From UBA1672 sp023140905 (GTDB taxonomy: Bacteria; Pseudomonadota; Alphaproteobacteria; Micavibrionales; Micavibrionaceae): a stretch of DNA of 21,590 nucleotides. The notes beneath the pieces are model-generated. The model saw only the letters and a list, made by a program, of their open reading frames with translations, was not told where the DNA came from and made no database searches. Shown here one piece after another: positions 6,560-13,473 of the stretch. The stretch spans positions 1 to 21,590 of the forward strand of contig DAOVWH010000015.1 of NCBI GenBank assembly GCA_030636745.1, read 5' to 3'. The position numbers and the translations under genes are program-made. Every line of letters begins with the position of its first letter. Within the stretch, counting starts at the first letter, position 1.

Positions 6560-8368
6560 TTAATCATCGCCCATCTTCAGAGCTGCGATGAAGGCGGATT
6601 GGGGTATATCTACATTCCCGTACTGGCGCATTTTGGCTTTACCTTTTTTCTGCTTCTCGAGCAGTTTTTTCTTACGGGTGATATCTCCTCCATAACATTT
6701 GGCTGTCACGTCTTTACGCAGGGCCGAGACATTTTCCCGCGCAATAATCTTGCCGCCAATCGCAGCTTGAATAGCTATCTTGAACATCTGGCGCGGGATC
6801 AGGGTTTTAAGCCGTTCACACATGCCACGTCCGCGGCTTTCCGCACTGGATTTGTGCACAATCATTGCCAGCGCATCCACCGGCTCATCATTAACGCGGA
6901 TTTCCAATTTTACCAGATCATTCTCGCTATAACCATCCAGTTCATAATCAAAACTGGCATAGCCCTTGGAGATGCTTTTGAGGCGGTCATAAAAGTCAAA
7001 CACCACCTCGTTGAGCGGTAGCCGGTAAACCAGCATCGCCCGATTTCCTGCATAAGTAAGGTCAATTTGCACGCCGCGCCGGTCCTGACAAAGTTTCAAT
7101 AAGCCGCCAATATATTCATCAGGTACTAAAATAGTGGCTTTAATCCATGGTTCTTCGATGGTGTTGATCTTTACAACATCAGGCATATCAACCGGATTGT
7201 ATAGCTCGATCTGCTGGCCATTAGTCAAGTTGATTTTGTAAACAACGCTAGGGGCTGTGGGGATTAGATCAAGGTCAAATTCGCGCTCTAACCGTTCTTG
7301 AATGATCTCCATATGTAAAAGGCCGAGGAAGCCGCAACGAAAGCCAAGGCCTAGAGCTTGCGAGCTTTCCGCTTCGTAATGTAAGCTTGCATCATTAAGG
7401 CGGATTTTGCCCAAAGACTCACGCAGCTTTTCAAACTCGCTGGCATCGGCAGGATAGAACGAGCAAAACACCATCGGGATAGACGGCTTAAAGCCGGGGA
7501 GTTTCTCAGTGCAGGGCTTTTTATCATCGGTAATCGTATCACCAACATTAGTCTCGGAGATATCTTTAATCGAAGCAGTGATAAAGCCTATCTCGCCTGG
7601 GCCAAGTTCGGGTAGTTCCACTTTCTTGGGCGTAAACATTCCTACGCGGTCAACTTCACGTGTCGCTCCATTGCTCATAAAGCGGATCTTTTGGCCTTTT
7701 TTAAGTGTACCGTCAATTACACGTACAAGAACTACAACGCCTAAATATATGTCATACCAGCTATCAACCAGCAAAGCTTTGGTTGGCTTGTTGAGGTCGC
7801 CTTCATGGGGTGGGGGTAAGCGCGTGACAATAGCCTCTAGCAAATCCTCAATCCCTTCACCGGTTTTGCCCGAAGTCGGTATAGCATCATCGGCAGGTAG
7901 ACAAATTACATCCTCGATTTGGGAGCGGGCTTCTTCGATATCGGATGCGGGCAGGTCGATTTTGTTAATCACAGGTACAATTTCGTGATTGTTATCCAGT
8001 GCTTGATATACATTAGCTAAAGTTTGCGCCTCAACTCCTTGCGTGGAATCTATAATGAGGAGGGAGCCTTCGCATGAGGCTAAAGAGCGTGATACTTCAT
8101 AGGAAAAATCCACGTGGCCCGGTGTGTCCATCAAATTAAGCTGGTATTCAATCCCGTCTTTGGCTGTATAAGCAAGGCGCACTGTCTGTGCTTTAATCGT
8201 TATGCCGCGCTCGCGCTCAATATCCATGTTATCAAGGACTTGTTCGCTCATCTCACGTGCTTCCAATCCCCCGCATGTCTGGATTAACCGGTCAGCCAGC
8301 GTGCTTTTCCCATGGTCGATGTGGGCAATAATGGCGAAGTTGCGAATATGTTCTAGCTTTTGTGTCAT
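6560..8368 (-). CDS. lepA: Elongation factor 4 (LepA), ribosome back-translocating GTPase
   Basis: The protein has 602 residues, the normal LepA length, and is complete. G-domain motifs are in order: AHIDHGKS (15-22), RGITIKAQT (54-62), DTPGH (81-85), NKID (135-138). The EF-G-like domains II, III and V follow (for example CGFLGLLHMEIIQERLEREF), and then the LepA-specific C-terminal domain with RENVSALRKDVTAKCYGGDI and KKKLLEKQKKGKAKMRQYG. LepA acts on 70S ribosomes in translation and subunit maturation. No Shine-Dalgarno is visible before the ATG: the 20 nt upstream are pyrimidine-rich (CTTATCTTCCCTCCAC). The gene is divergent from a small membrane protein across 133 bp. It is not followed by lepB, its partner in many proteobacteria. 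Confidence 0.98.
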   Translation of the reverse strand: MTQKLEHIRNFAIIAHIDHGKSTLADRLIQTCGGLEAREMSEQVLDNMDIERERGITIKAQTVRLAYTAKDGIEYQLNLMDTPGHVDFSYEVSRSLASCEGSLLIIDSTQGVEAQTLANVYQALDNNHEIVPVINKIDLPASDIEEARSQIEDVICLPADDAIPTSGKTGEGIEDLLEAIVTRLPPPHEGDLNKPTKALLVDSWYDIYLGVVVLVRVIDGTLKKGQKIRFMSNGATREVDRVGMFTPKKVELPELGPGEIGFITASIKDISETNVGDTITDDKKPCTEKLPGFKPSIPMVFCSFYPADASEFEKLRESLGKIRLNDASLHYEAESSQALGLGFRCGFLGLLHMEIIQERLEREFDLDLIPTAPSVVYKINLTNGQQIELYNPVDMPDVVKINTIEEPWIKATILVPDEYIGGLLKLCQDRRGVQIDLTYAGNRAMLVYRLPLNEVVFDFYDRLKSISKGYASFDYELDGYSENDLVKLEIRVNDEPVDALAMIVHKSSAESRGRGMCERLKTLIPRQMFKIAIQAAIGGKIIARENVSALRKDVTAKCYGGDITRKKKLLEKQKKGKAKMRQYGNVDIPQSAFIAALKMGDD

Positions 8369-8501
8369 GTGGAGGGAAGATAAGGTCTTTTTGCGCTGTC
8401 GGCAATTAAAAAATTCGAGAACAAAGATGCGGGTTTTTGTTTATAGGGAAATTGTGTAATGATAGTGGGAGCAAGTTGTTCAGATAAGGAATAGCAATTA
8501 C

Positions 8502-8720
8502 ATGAAACAGCAAAAAGAATCACAGGAACCGGAATTATTAGAGCACTCCTATTTAGAGGAAGAGAACAACGGGAATACGAAAGGCAAGACTTATATTTAT
8601 ATATTGCTTATTGTGTTTGTGATTCTTTCTTTTATCTGGAAAGGGTTCATAAGTGAGCGTTTGCAGAATAAAGATCAGGATGTGTCTACTATATCTCAGT
8701 CTTCTGATTTGATGAAGTGA
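8502..8720 (+). CDS. Small single-pass membrane protein, unknown function
   Basis: The protein has 72 residues. An acidic N-terminus (residues 1-27, rich in E, Q and N) is followed by one hydrophobic segment, YIYILLIVFVILSFIW (31-46), and a polar tail of about 25 residues. TAAGGA at 8485-8490 is a Shine-Dalgarno 11 nt upstream of the ATG. No family is recognised. The gene lies alone between lepA (divergent) and a DUF5765-like gene (convergent). Confidence 0.55.
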   Translation: MKQQKESQEPELLEHSYLEEENNGNTKGKTYIYILLIVFVILSFIWKGFISERLQNKDQDVSTISQSSDLMK

Positions 8721-8747
8721 AAACTACTACACTATAAATAAGTGCAT

Positions 8748-9512
8748 CTATTTCGTGTTGTTGTTCTCAAGTTTAGTGGTTTTATCCTTAGGCCAAAGCC
8801 ACCAAGAATTCACAAACATCAATTTCTTTAAAGGTGTCTTTACCACCAGCAAAAGGATTCCTATCGAGAGCAGGCACCATACGGCGGGACGCTCGTTTAC
8901 ATCATTGGTTAGTGCCATTGCTAACATAGGGCCAACCATCAGGTGATAGAATGTCATGCGCCATGAGCCGTATAATAACGGCAAGAAAAATGCTGTAAGG
9001 ACATAGCTGGGAAAACCGTCTCTGAAAAAGATATTGCCAGCATTATAAAATGCATTTCCAATCCCGTTAACTGGTATATCCCAAGCAATATGCCAGTTGC
9101 CGGATACAGAGCATAGGACTTTCCCGCATAGGCTGCGGCCAATTTCACAATCTCCTGCCCAGTCAAAAGGGTAGAGCTGTATTATCATGAAAATAGCAGA
9201 GATAAAGCATAATGTATAAACCGGAATCTCGATTTTTTTGCGAATGCGGTCGGGTATAAAATACATGGAAATCAGATTAATGAAGAATGGCTGGAATGCT
9301 ATGTGCAAATATCCGAGTAAAGTAGCAATCTGATTAGCGGGAAGGGTGCATTGGTCTATGACTATGTAAGTATAAGCTTGCAATAGCTCCATTAATGAGA
9401 AATAACCCAGAGCTGTGTAAAGACGGGGGTCTTCTTTTTTATAGGCTGCGTATGCTGTTGTCGCAATACCTATGGTAGCTAAAACAGCCGATGCTTCACC
9501 ACTCCAACACAT
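8748..9512 (-). CDS. Polytopic membrane protein, DUF5765-like
   Basis: The protein has 254 residues with about seven hydrophobic segments (roughly 7-24, 34-52, 62-84, 93-113, 166-183, 187-205, 208-226). Its motifs are strikingly specific: MCWSGEASA at the N-terminus, GYFSLMELLQAYTY, GYLHIAFQPFF, LCSVSGNWHIAWDIPVNG (131-148), FFLPLLYGSWR, NERPAVWCLLSI. This is the pattern I associate with DUF5765, a family of unknown function common in Alphaproteobacteria. The many invariant Trp, His and Cys residues in and next to the membrane segments suggest a cofactor or substrate site, but nothing more can be said. There is no clear Shine-Dalgarno (GAGAG about 13 nt upstream). Confidence 0.75.
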   Translation of the reverse strand: MCWSGEASAVLATIGIATTAYAAYKKEDPRLYTALGYFSLMELLQAYTYIVIDQCTLPANQIATLLGYLHIAFQPFFINLISMYFIPDRIRKKIEIPVYTLCFISAIFMIIQLYPFDWAGDCEIGRSLCGKVLCSVSGNWHIAWDIPVNGIGNAFYNAGNIFFRDGFPSYVLTAFFLPLLYGSWRMTFYHLMVGPMLAMALTNDVNERPAVWCLLSIGILLLVVKTPLKKLMFVNSWWLWPKDKTTKLENNNTK

Positions 9513-9625
9513 ATGTTATATATTCTCTCAATTGCGAATTTTTTGGAATTTATGAGTACGCATATTAGAGGCATTCGGCAAAAAGTAAATATGTATTTTT
9601 GTGGGGGGGAATACTGCTCTGCGGC

Positions 9626-9655
9626 AAAATAAAAGCAGGCGCAATGTACGCCTGC
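9626..9655 (-). terminator. Intrinsic terminator closing the 13039-9701 block
   Basis: On the minus strand GCAGGCG, loop TACATTG, CGCCTGC forms a perfect 7-bp GC-rich stem followed by TTTTATTTT. It lies 45 nt beyond the stop of the 59-aa gene, the last of the unknown block. Confidence 0.85.
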
Positions 9656-9700
9656 ACTCATTTTAATATAGGAGTGATTTAGCTTGTTAGGGGGGTAGCC

Positions 9701-9880
9701 TTATATTCCCAGCGTGTTTGGTGTCTGTCCTGCTGTTGTCATTGCAACATCATTGTCAGCAGGGGGAGGGGGGCTGACCTTCATAAAATTAGCTGAGAGG
9801 CTGGCTATAGGGGCAACAGCACTCTCTGTATGAGCAAGGGTTTGGCTTGCAATTGGGTTGTATGTTCCTGCTAAACTCAT
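9701..9880 (-). CDS. 59-aa protein of unknown function
   Basis: This is a short gene in the 437-bp space between 9513 and 9949. The ATG at 9880 is preceded by AAAGGAGTGAAAA, a near-perfect Shine-Dalgarno (AAAGGAG) 6 nt upstream, the best in the area. The product begins MSLAGTYNPIASQTLAHTES, continues through a small-residue region (AVAPIASLSANFMKV) to a proline run SPPPPAD (36-42), and ends TAGQTPNTLGI. It is rich in Ala, Ser, Thr and Pro, with no cysteine, no signal peptide and no membrane span, so it is probably disordered. It is the last gene before a strong terminator, 69 nt after the 122-aa gene, so likely in the same transcript. Confidence 0.65.
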   Translation of the reverse strand: MSLAGTYNPIASQTLAHTESAVAPIASLSANFMKVSPPPPADNDVAMTTAGQTPNTLGI

Positions 9881-9949
9881 TTTTCACTCCTTTGGTTTTT
9901 ACTCTTCTTAGTTTTAAACCTGTTCCTGCTTATACGCAGATATTCTTAT

Positions 9950-10318
9950 TTAATCTCTGTGCAAGATGAGGGGGATATAATGGCCTTCTTTGGCACTTCC
10001 CGTTTCTTCATCAAGCAAAACCGTCAATACTTGGTGCGTATTATGCATATGCTTTGATACTGATTTATCTAATGGCATACCAAAGTCACGCACATGCCCA
10101 CCATCTAATATAAAGTCCAGTTTGCTGGTTCCTAAATCAAATTCCAGCCAAGATAAGTCGTTTTTAAAAACTTTATTATGAAAGACAATTACTCTTCCAT
10201 CATCGTTAATAGCAACTTCAATCTTAAACGGACTTTCGTCTGTAACACCATAAACAAAATCAGTCAGATTCCCAACCGTCTGTTTATTATCACCATGTGT
10301 TACATACTCGTTTGTCAT
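9950..10318 (-). CDS. 122-aa protein of unknown function, paralog of the upstream 138-aa protein
   Basis: No family is recognised. The protein is soluble, beta-rich by its alternating pattern and acidic. Residues 31-80 align without gaps to residues 42-91 of the next gene upstream: shared FKI/FDI, VFH/IFH (46-47 versus 57-58), WLEFD/HLEYD (57-61 versus 68-72) and DFGMPL/DLGARI (78-83 versus 89-94). The C-terminal strands (VLTVLLDEETG and LFIIRTENG) also match. The two therefore look like an ancient tandem duplication. Spacing to the upstream gene is 81 nt. The Shine-Dalgarno is poor: AAGACAGG abuts the ATG. Confidence 0.65.
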   Translation of the reverse strand: MTNEYVTHGDNKQTVGNLTDFVYGVTDESPFKIEVAINDDGRVIVFHNKVFKNDLSWLEFDLGTSKLDFILDGGHVRDFGMPLDKSVSKHMHNTHQVLTVLLDEETGSAKEGHYIPLILHRD

Positions 10319-10399
10319 CCTGTCTTAGTTCTCTTTTCTTACAACTATTATATAATGTCTTATCCAAAAAAGCCCGTTTTTTCTAAACTTTTTTCCCTT

Positions 10400-10816
10400 C
10401 TAATTCAACGAGCTAGTAATTTCAGGGTCTTTGATTTTTAATAAAACCTCGAATCCGTCAACCGGATCGCCATTTTCAGTTCTTATAATAAACAAATATT
10501 GCTCTTTGGCAATATAGGGACGGACCAACCACTGAATTCTTGCACCTAAATCAAAACGCTGATTATCATTCGTAATCACGGTGATATGCTGTGTATCAGG
10601 GTCATATTCCAGATGGTCAATCGTGCAGTTTAGCTCAGGGCCGTGGAAAATATAATTTATGCCGCGTTCGCGATCACAATAAATATCAAAATCTGCATGG
10701 TTTTCAAACAGCTTAGTACGCCCGGAGCCTGTTCCTGTGCCCCAGTCCTTGCCCATATCCGTCTGAGATTCGGGCATTTCAACTTCTGTTCCCATATTTT
10801 TCTTTTCTTCAGACAT
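10400..10816 (-). CDS. 138-aa protein of unknown function, tandem paralog of the 122-aa protein
   Basis: I place the start at the ATG at 10816 (MSEEKKNMGTEVEM). A TATAAT box lies at 10866-10871 on this strand, inside what would be coding sequence if the GTG at 10882 were used. The N-terminal 40 residues are polar and Gly/Thr-rich (WGTGTGSGR) and look disordered. Residues 42-130 form the domain shared with the next gene (FDIYC, YIFHG, HLEYD, DLGARI, LFIIRTENGDPVDG). There is no signal peptide, membrane segment or catalytic motif. The product is probably a small beta-domain cytosolic protein, or a substrate or partner of the large protein upstream. No strong Shine-Dalgarno is visible before either start. 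Confidence 0.6.
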   Translation of the reverse strand: MSEEKKNMGTEVEMPESQTDMGKDWGTGTGSGRTKLFENHADFDIYCDRERGINYIFHGPELNCTIDHLEYDPDTQHITVITNDNQRFDLGARIQWLVRPYIAKEQYLFIIRTENGDPVDGFEVLLKIKDPEITSSLN

Positions 10817-10865
10817 AGCAATCAAGATCAGCCGGAGACGGCATATTCCTATAGTGTTCAAGGGA

Positions 10866-10871
10866 ATTATA
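10866..10871 (-). promoter_or_regulatory. Predicted -10 box upstream of the 138-aa gene
   Basis: A perfect TATAAT on the minus strand, 49 nt before the ATG at 10816, in the 175-nt space after the 480-aa gene. The -35 region is poor (GGTTTT at 17-bp spacing). It suggests the two paralogs can be transcribed separately from the genes upstream. Confidence 0.35.
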
Positions 10872-10991
10872 ACTTGTAACACTTAATAAAACCATAACAT
10901 TTCTATATGACATAGGAAAATGATACCGCCTTTTCGATTGGGATGTTATATCCGTATTTAAAAAGTGCTGTAATATATCTGTTTAACCGGA

Positions 10992-12434
10992 TCAGGTGCC
11001 GGCTGCTTGTTGTAGCGGATTAGTAGATGCTTCTGGTACAAGGTCTTTTATGTATTTTTCGGGAACATTATATGAAACAGTAAAGCTCTTTTCGCCAAGG
11101 TCTATCCCGTTGATTTTTGTAACATTAAGCGTGCCCTTGAGGCCGTTTGCCAGATGTGAACCAGTTCCGGATAGCCTGTCATTGTCAACTGTTTGTTTAA
11201 TATCAGTGTCAACGGTGTTCTTGATAGCTTGTATCATTTTCTGTGAAATGCTTAGTGGTTGACCTTTGAAATTAAGAACATTGTTACCGCAGCACTGGTT
11301 TATCATACATCCATTATGTTTTTGGTATATATGTCCATCACCAGTATATAAAGTGTGCTTAACAGGGTCTTTATTGTGATTCAGTATCCCGACTTCTATG
11401 CCTGTGCTTGTTCCCGTTCCTGCGGCGCTGTTGTTTTGATTAGCATTGTTAAAGTTATTGGGGATATTGCTGGAGGCACTGCCAGCAAGTCCTTGAACAA
11501 TTGATGAGTCTTGTCGGGCTCTGTCGACCATGTACTGACCGGTCTTGCCTGAGCGTTCAAGAAGTTTTATAGCAACGTAAGCCATAATTGCAAATTTAAG
11601 AAACCCATTCATTTTATTGCCACAGACGTATTTGTCAACAAGATTCAATACAGTCAAAGCTCCAATAAACAACGCTCCTTGCTCTACTATATTGATCGCA
11701 TTTCTTTCTCCTTGCGTCTTTGTATTGGTTTTGACGCCAGTCCACCATTCACCAAAACCTCTAACGCTGTTGACTCCGATACCTGCATAGCCTTCAAAAA
11801 CACTTTGACTATCGCCATCCGGTCCGTGGCCAAAAAATTGGGAGCCAAGACCATATTTTCCGCCACTAACCGTTTTTACGTTTTTATCCCATTCATATTT
11901 GCGGCTTGTGCGGTAGCTATAAGCGTAGTTGCTTTTCAAATCTGTTTCGTTATCTTGAGCAAGTACAGTCATTTTCCTCAAAATATCCTGAGAATCACTT
12001 TGTTGCTTGTGAATGTTTATATCGGCGAGTCTAAGGTCCGCAATTATTTTATCAATCTCTGCGGGAGTGCTACTTGCATTGATACCAGTAGCATCACTTT
12101 TTAACCTATTAAGGTTATTTCTTGTCTCTTCAAAGTCTTTGTTAATGAGACTGTGTAAATTTTTTGCTTTTATAATATTTTGTGGAATTTGCTTATCTAA
12201 AATACCCTGAAGCGCGAGAGCGTAGTTAGCGTCATCGGGTTTTCCTGTGCTTGTTAATTCAGTTACAAGCCTCTCAGCATTTTTTTTCTGGTTGGTCATA
12301 AGTGCGAGATTTTCACTAGCACTATTGATTTTTCCATCGTCACTTTTTGTTGCCTGAGCTCCCAATATACTAACCGAAATAGATGCCTTATTACAAATGC
12401 GTAGAGCTTCTTCTCTCCTAGTTTCCCATGTCAT
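10992..12434 (-). CDS. 480-aa coiled-coil and two-span membrane protein, unknown function
   Basis: No family is recognised. Residues 35-165 are long polar helices with heptad-like spacing (coiled coil or helical bundle). A Gly-rich aromatic region follows (188-235: GGKYGLGSQFFGHGPDGDSQ, GFGEWWTG). Two hydrophobic segments follow at about 252-268 and 278-292, then an Asn/Gln-rich linker (323-336, NIPNNFNNANQNNS). The C-terminal domain (about 345-475) has a cysteine cluster, C376, C381 and C382 (NGCMINQCCGN). There is no signal peptide. AAAAGGAGT is a strong Shine-Dalgarno overlapping the stop codon of the preceding gene (14 nt between the two genes), so translation is probably coupled. The domain layout recalls pore-forming or secreted effector proteins, but this is only an impression. 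Confidence 0.7.
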   Translation of the reverse strand: MTWETRREEALRICNKASISVSILGAQATKSDDGKINSASENLALMTNQKKNAERLVTELTSTGKPDDANYALALQGILDKQIPQNIIKAKNLHSLINKDFEETRNNLNRLKSDATGINASSTPAEIDKIIADLRLADINIHKQQSDSQDILRKMTVLAQDNETDLKSNYAYSYRTSRKYEWDKNVKTVSGGKYGLGSQFFGHGPDGDSQSVFEGYAGIGVNSVRGFGEWWTGVKTNTKTQGERNAINIVEQGALFIGALTVLNLVDKYVCGNKMNGFLKFAIMAYVAIKLLERSGKTGQYMVDRARQDSSIVQGLAGSASSNIPNNFNNANQNNSAAGTGTSTGIEVGILNHNKDPVKHTLYTGDGHIYQKHNGCMINQCCGNNVLNFKGQPLSISQKMIQAIKNTVDTDIKQTVDNDRLSGTGSHLANGLKGTLNVTKINGIDLGEKSFTVSYNVPEKYIKDLVPEASTNPLQQAAGT

Positions 12435-12448
12435 GTTGTTTACTCCTT

Positions 12449-13039
12449 TTATGGCGGTTCGTATGGTGGTATGTCATCAATAACGATATCATACGCTGAT
12501 GGAGGGCCTTTTATTAAGGCCGTTATTTTGGTTATGTTGCTGTCTAAGCCTTCTTCTAACTCCGCCTTGGTAACATTTTCATTGGACAGAGATGCAAGAA
12601 CGAGCATCAATGCAATACTGCCTACAATTAATTTGTTAGAAGCCCCTAATTTTTTTAAAGGCAAGTATGTACACAAGGAACCCAAAGCTACTGTTGCAAG
12701 AAATATTGAAGCATCAGTACAGAGATTATCGCTACTAAAAATATTGCTTGGTTCAACTAGATATCCACCAATTGTGTCTCGTCCAGCACGGACATCGTTA
12801 ACAGTATTGATCCAAGATTTACCAAATGGCGCATCTCCAGCGAGAACATATGCTTCAGCAGCAAGTCCAGTCTTTACGGGTCTTTCCCATATAGTTTCTT
12901 TAGCAGCACCCAAAACTACCAAACTACCACCAATAGCCTTATCCCTCGTCCATTTAAAAAGCTTAGTTAAGTCTTTAGTTAGGTCTTGAGGTTTTTTTTG
13001 TGCCCCTATTTCTTTTCCCTCTATTGTTGCTTTTTCCAT
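12449..13039 (-). CDS. 196-aa two-span membrane protein, unknown function
   Basis: A charged N-terminus (1-33) and a mixed region (34-105) precede two membrane segments (about 109-128 and 135-151). An acidic, proline-ending tail follows (DIVIDDIPPYEPP). No family is recognised. The hydrophobic pair and its size resemble the middle of the 480-aa protein encoded immediately downstream, and the two are probably co-translated partners in the same membrane. AGGAGGG is a strong Shine-Dalgarno 9 nt before the ATG. This is the first gene of the block; a promoter is predicted at 13106-13134. Confidence 0.65.
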   Translation of the reverse strand: MEKATIEGKEIGAQKKPQDLTKDLTKLFKWTRDKAIGGSLVVLGAAKETIWERPVKTGLAAEAYVLAGDAPFGKSWINTVNDVRAGRDTIGGYLVEPSNIFSSDNLCTDASIFLATVALGSLCTYLPLKKLGASNKLIVGSIALMLVLASLSNENVTKAELEEGLDSNITKITALIKGPPSAYDIVIDDIPPYEPP

Positions 13040-13105
13040 AACTAAAGCCCTCCTACGTTAAGTTTTAGGTGGGGGAGAGTGACTTCTTTTTCATAGATTC
13101 GTGGA

Positions 13106-13134
13106 ATTATATACATCCAGCTTTCCTTTTATCA
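13106..13134 (-). promoter_or_regulatory. Predicted promoter of the 13039-9701 block
   Basis: On the minus strand TGATAA (13134-13129) and a perfect TATAAT (13111-13106) are separated by 17 bp, about 67 nt before the start codon at 13039. It lies between the block and the second palindromic element. Confidence 0.45.
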
Positions 13135-13170
13135 CCTTATTATCACACGCTTTTCGCGCCTTTTTATACT

Positions 13171-13335
13171 TATAGTAATTCGACTTAATAATAATACATT
13201 TTACTCGAGTAATTTTCTTGATTATCTGCGCATAATTTCATCACCGTAGCTACGGCTATGCTTCAGAAATTACACTTGATTCTCAAAAAAATTCATTTGC
13301 GTAATTCTGTAATATTCTTAAGTCAAATTACTATA
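13171..13335. repeat. 165-bp palindromic MITE-like element, copy 2
   Basis: This lies in the 434-bp space between the unknown block and purH. The ends are inverted repeats (left TATAGTAATTCGACTTAA; reverse complement of right TATAGTAATTTGACTTAAG). The core, including CCGTAGCTACGG and the asymmetric flank ATAATTTCATCA...CTATGCTTCA, is nearly identical to copy 1 and in the same orientation. The end sequences differ from copy 1 (GACTTAA instead of CACTTGAG), but the change is present at both ends of this copy. It has no coding capacity. The other material in this space is the promoter above and the short repeats at 13395-13447. Confidence 0.75.
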
Positions 13336-13394
13336 CTTACCCATATTATAGATGATGTGAAGTCAAAAAAGCAAGTTTTTATGGATATTCAGGC

Positions 13395-13447
13395 TCATAA
13401 AACATAACTATTCATAAAACATAACTAAAAGCCGGTCATAAAACATA
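13395..13447. repeat. Three direct copies of a 12-bp repeat after purH
   Basis: TCATAAAACATA occurs at 13395-13406, 13412-13423 and 13436-13447. The first two copies extend to TCATAAAACATAACTA. They begin 27 bp past the purH stop codon. No hairpin or known site is recognised, and the period is irregular (17 and 24 bp). Confidence 0.5.
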
Positions 13448-13473
13448 GTTTCCAATTTAACTATTATAGCTGC

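Noticed and set aside
7509..7988. 159-codon + strand ORF inside lepA, and similar antisense ORFs within purH, cheB, cheY and cheA
   Set aside because: They lie opposite highly conserved genes, lack ribosome sites and have low-complexity Ser/Thr-rich translations typical of antisense shadows.
9479..9661. 60-codon minus-strand ORF at the DUF5765-like gene start
   Set aside because: It overlaps the start of a convincing gene, lacks a ribosome site and passes through the intrinsic terminator at 9626-9655.
10817..10882. 22-residue upstream extension of the 138-aa protein from a GTG at 10882
   Set aside because: A TATAAT box falls inside it, it has no ribosome site, and the extension is unlike the rest of the protein; the ATG at 10816 is preferred.
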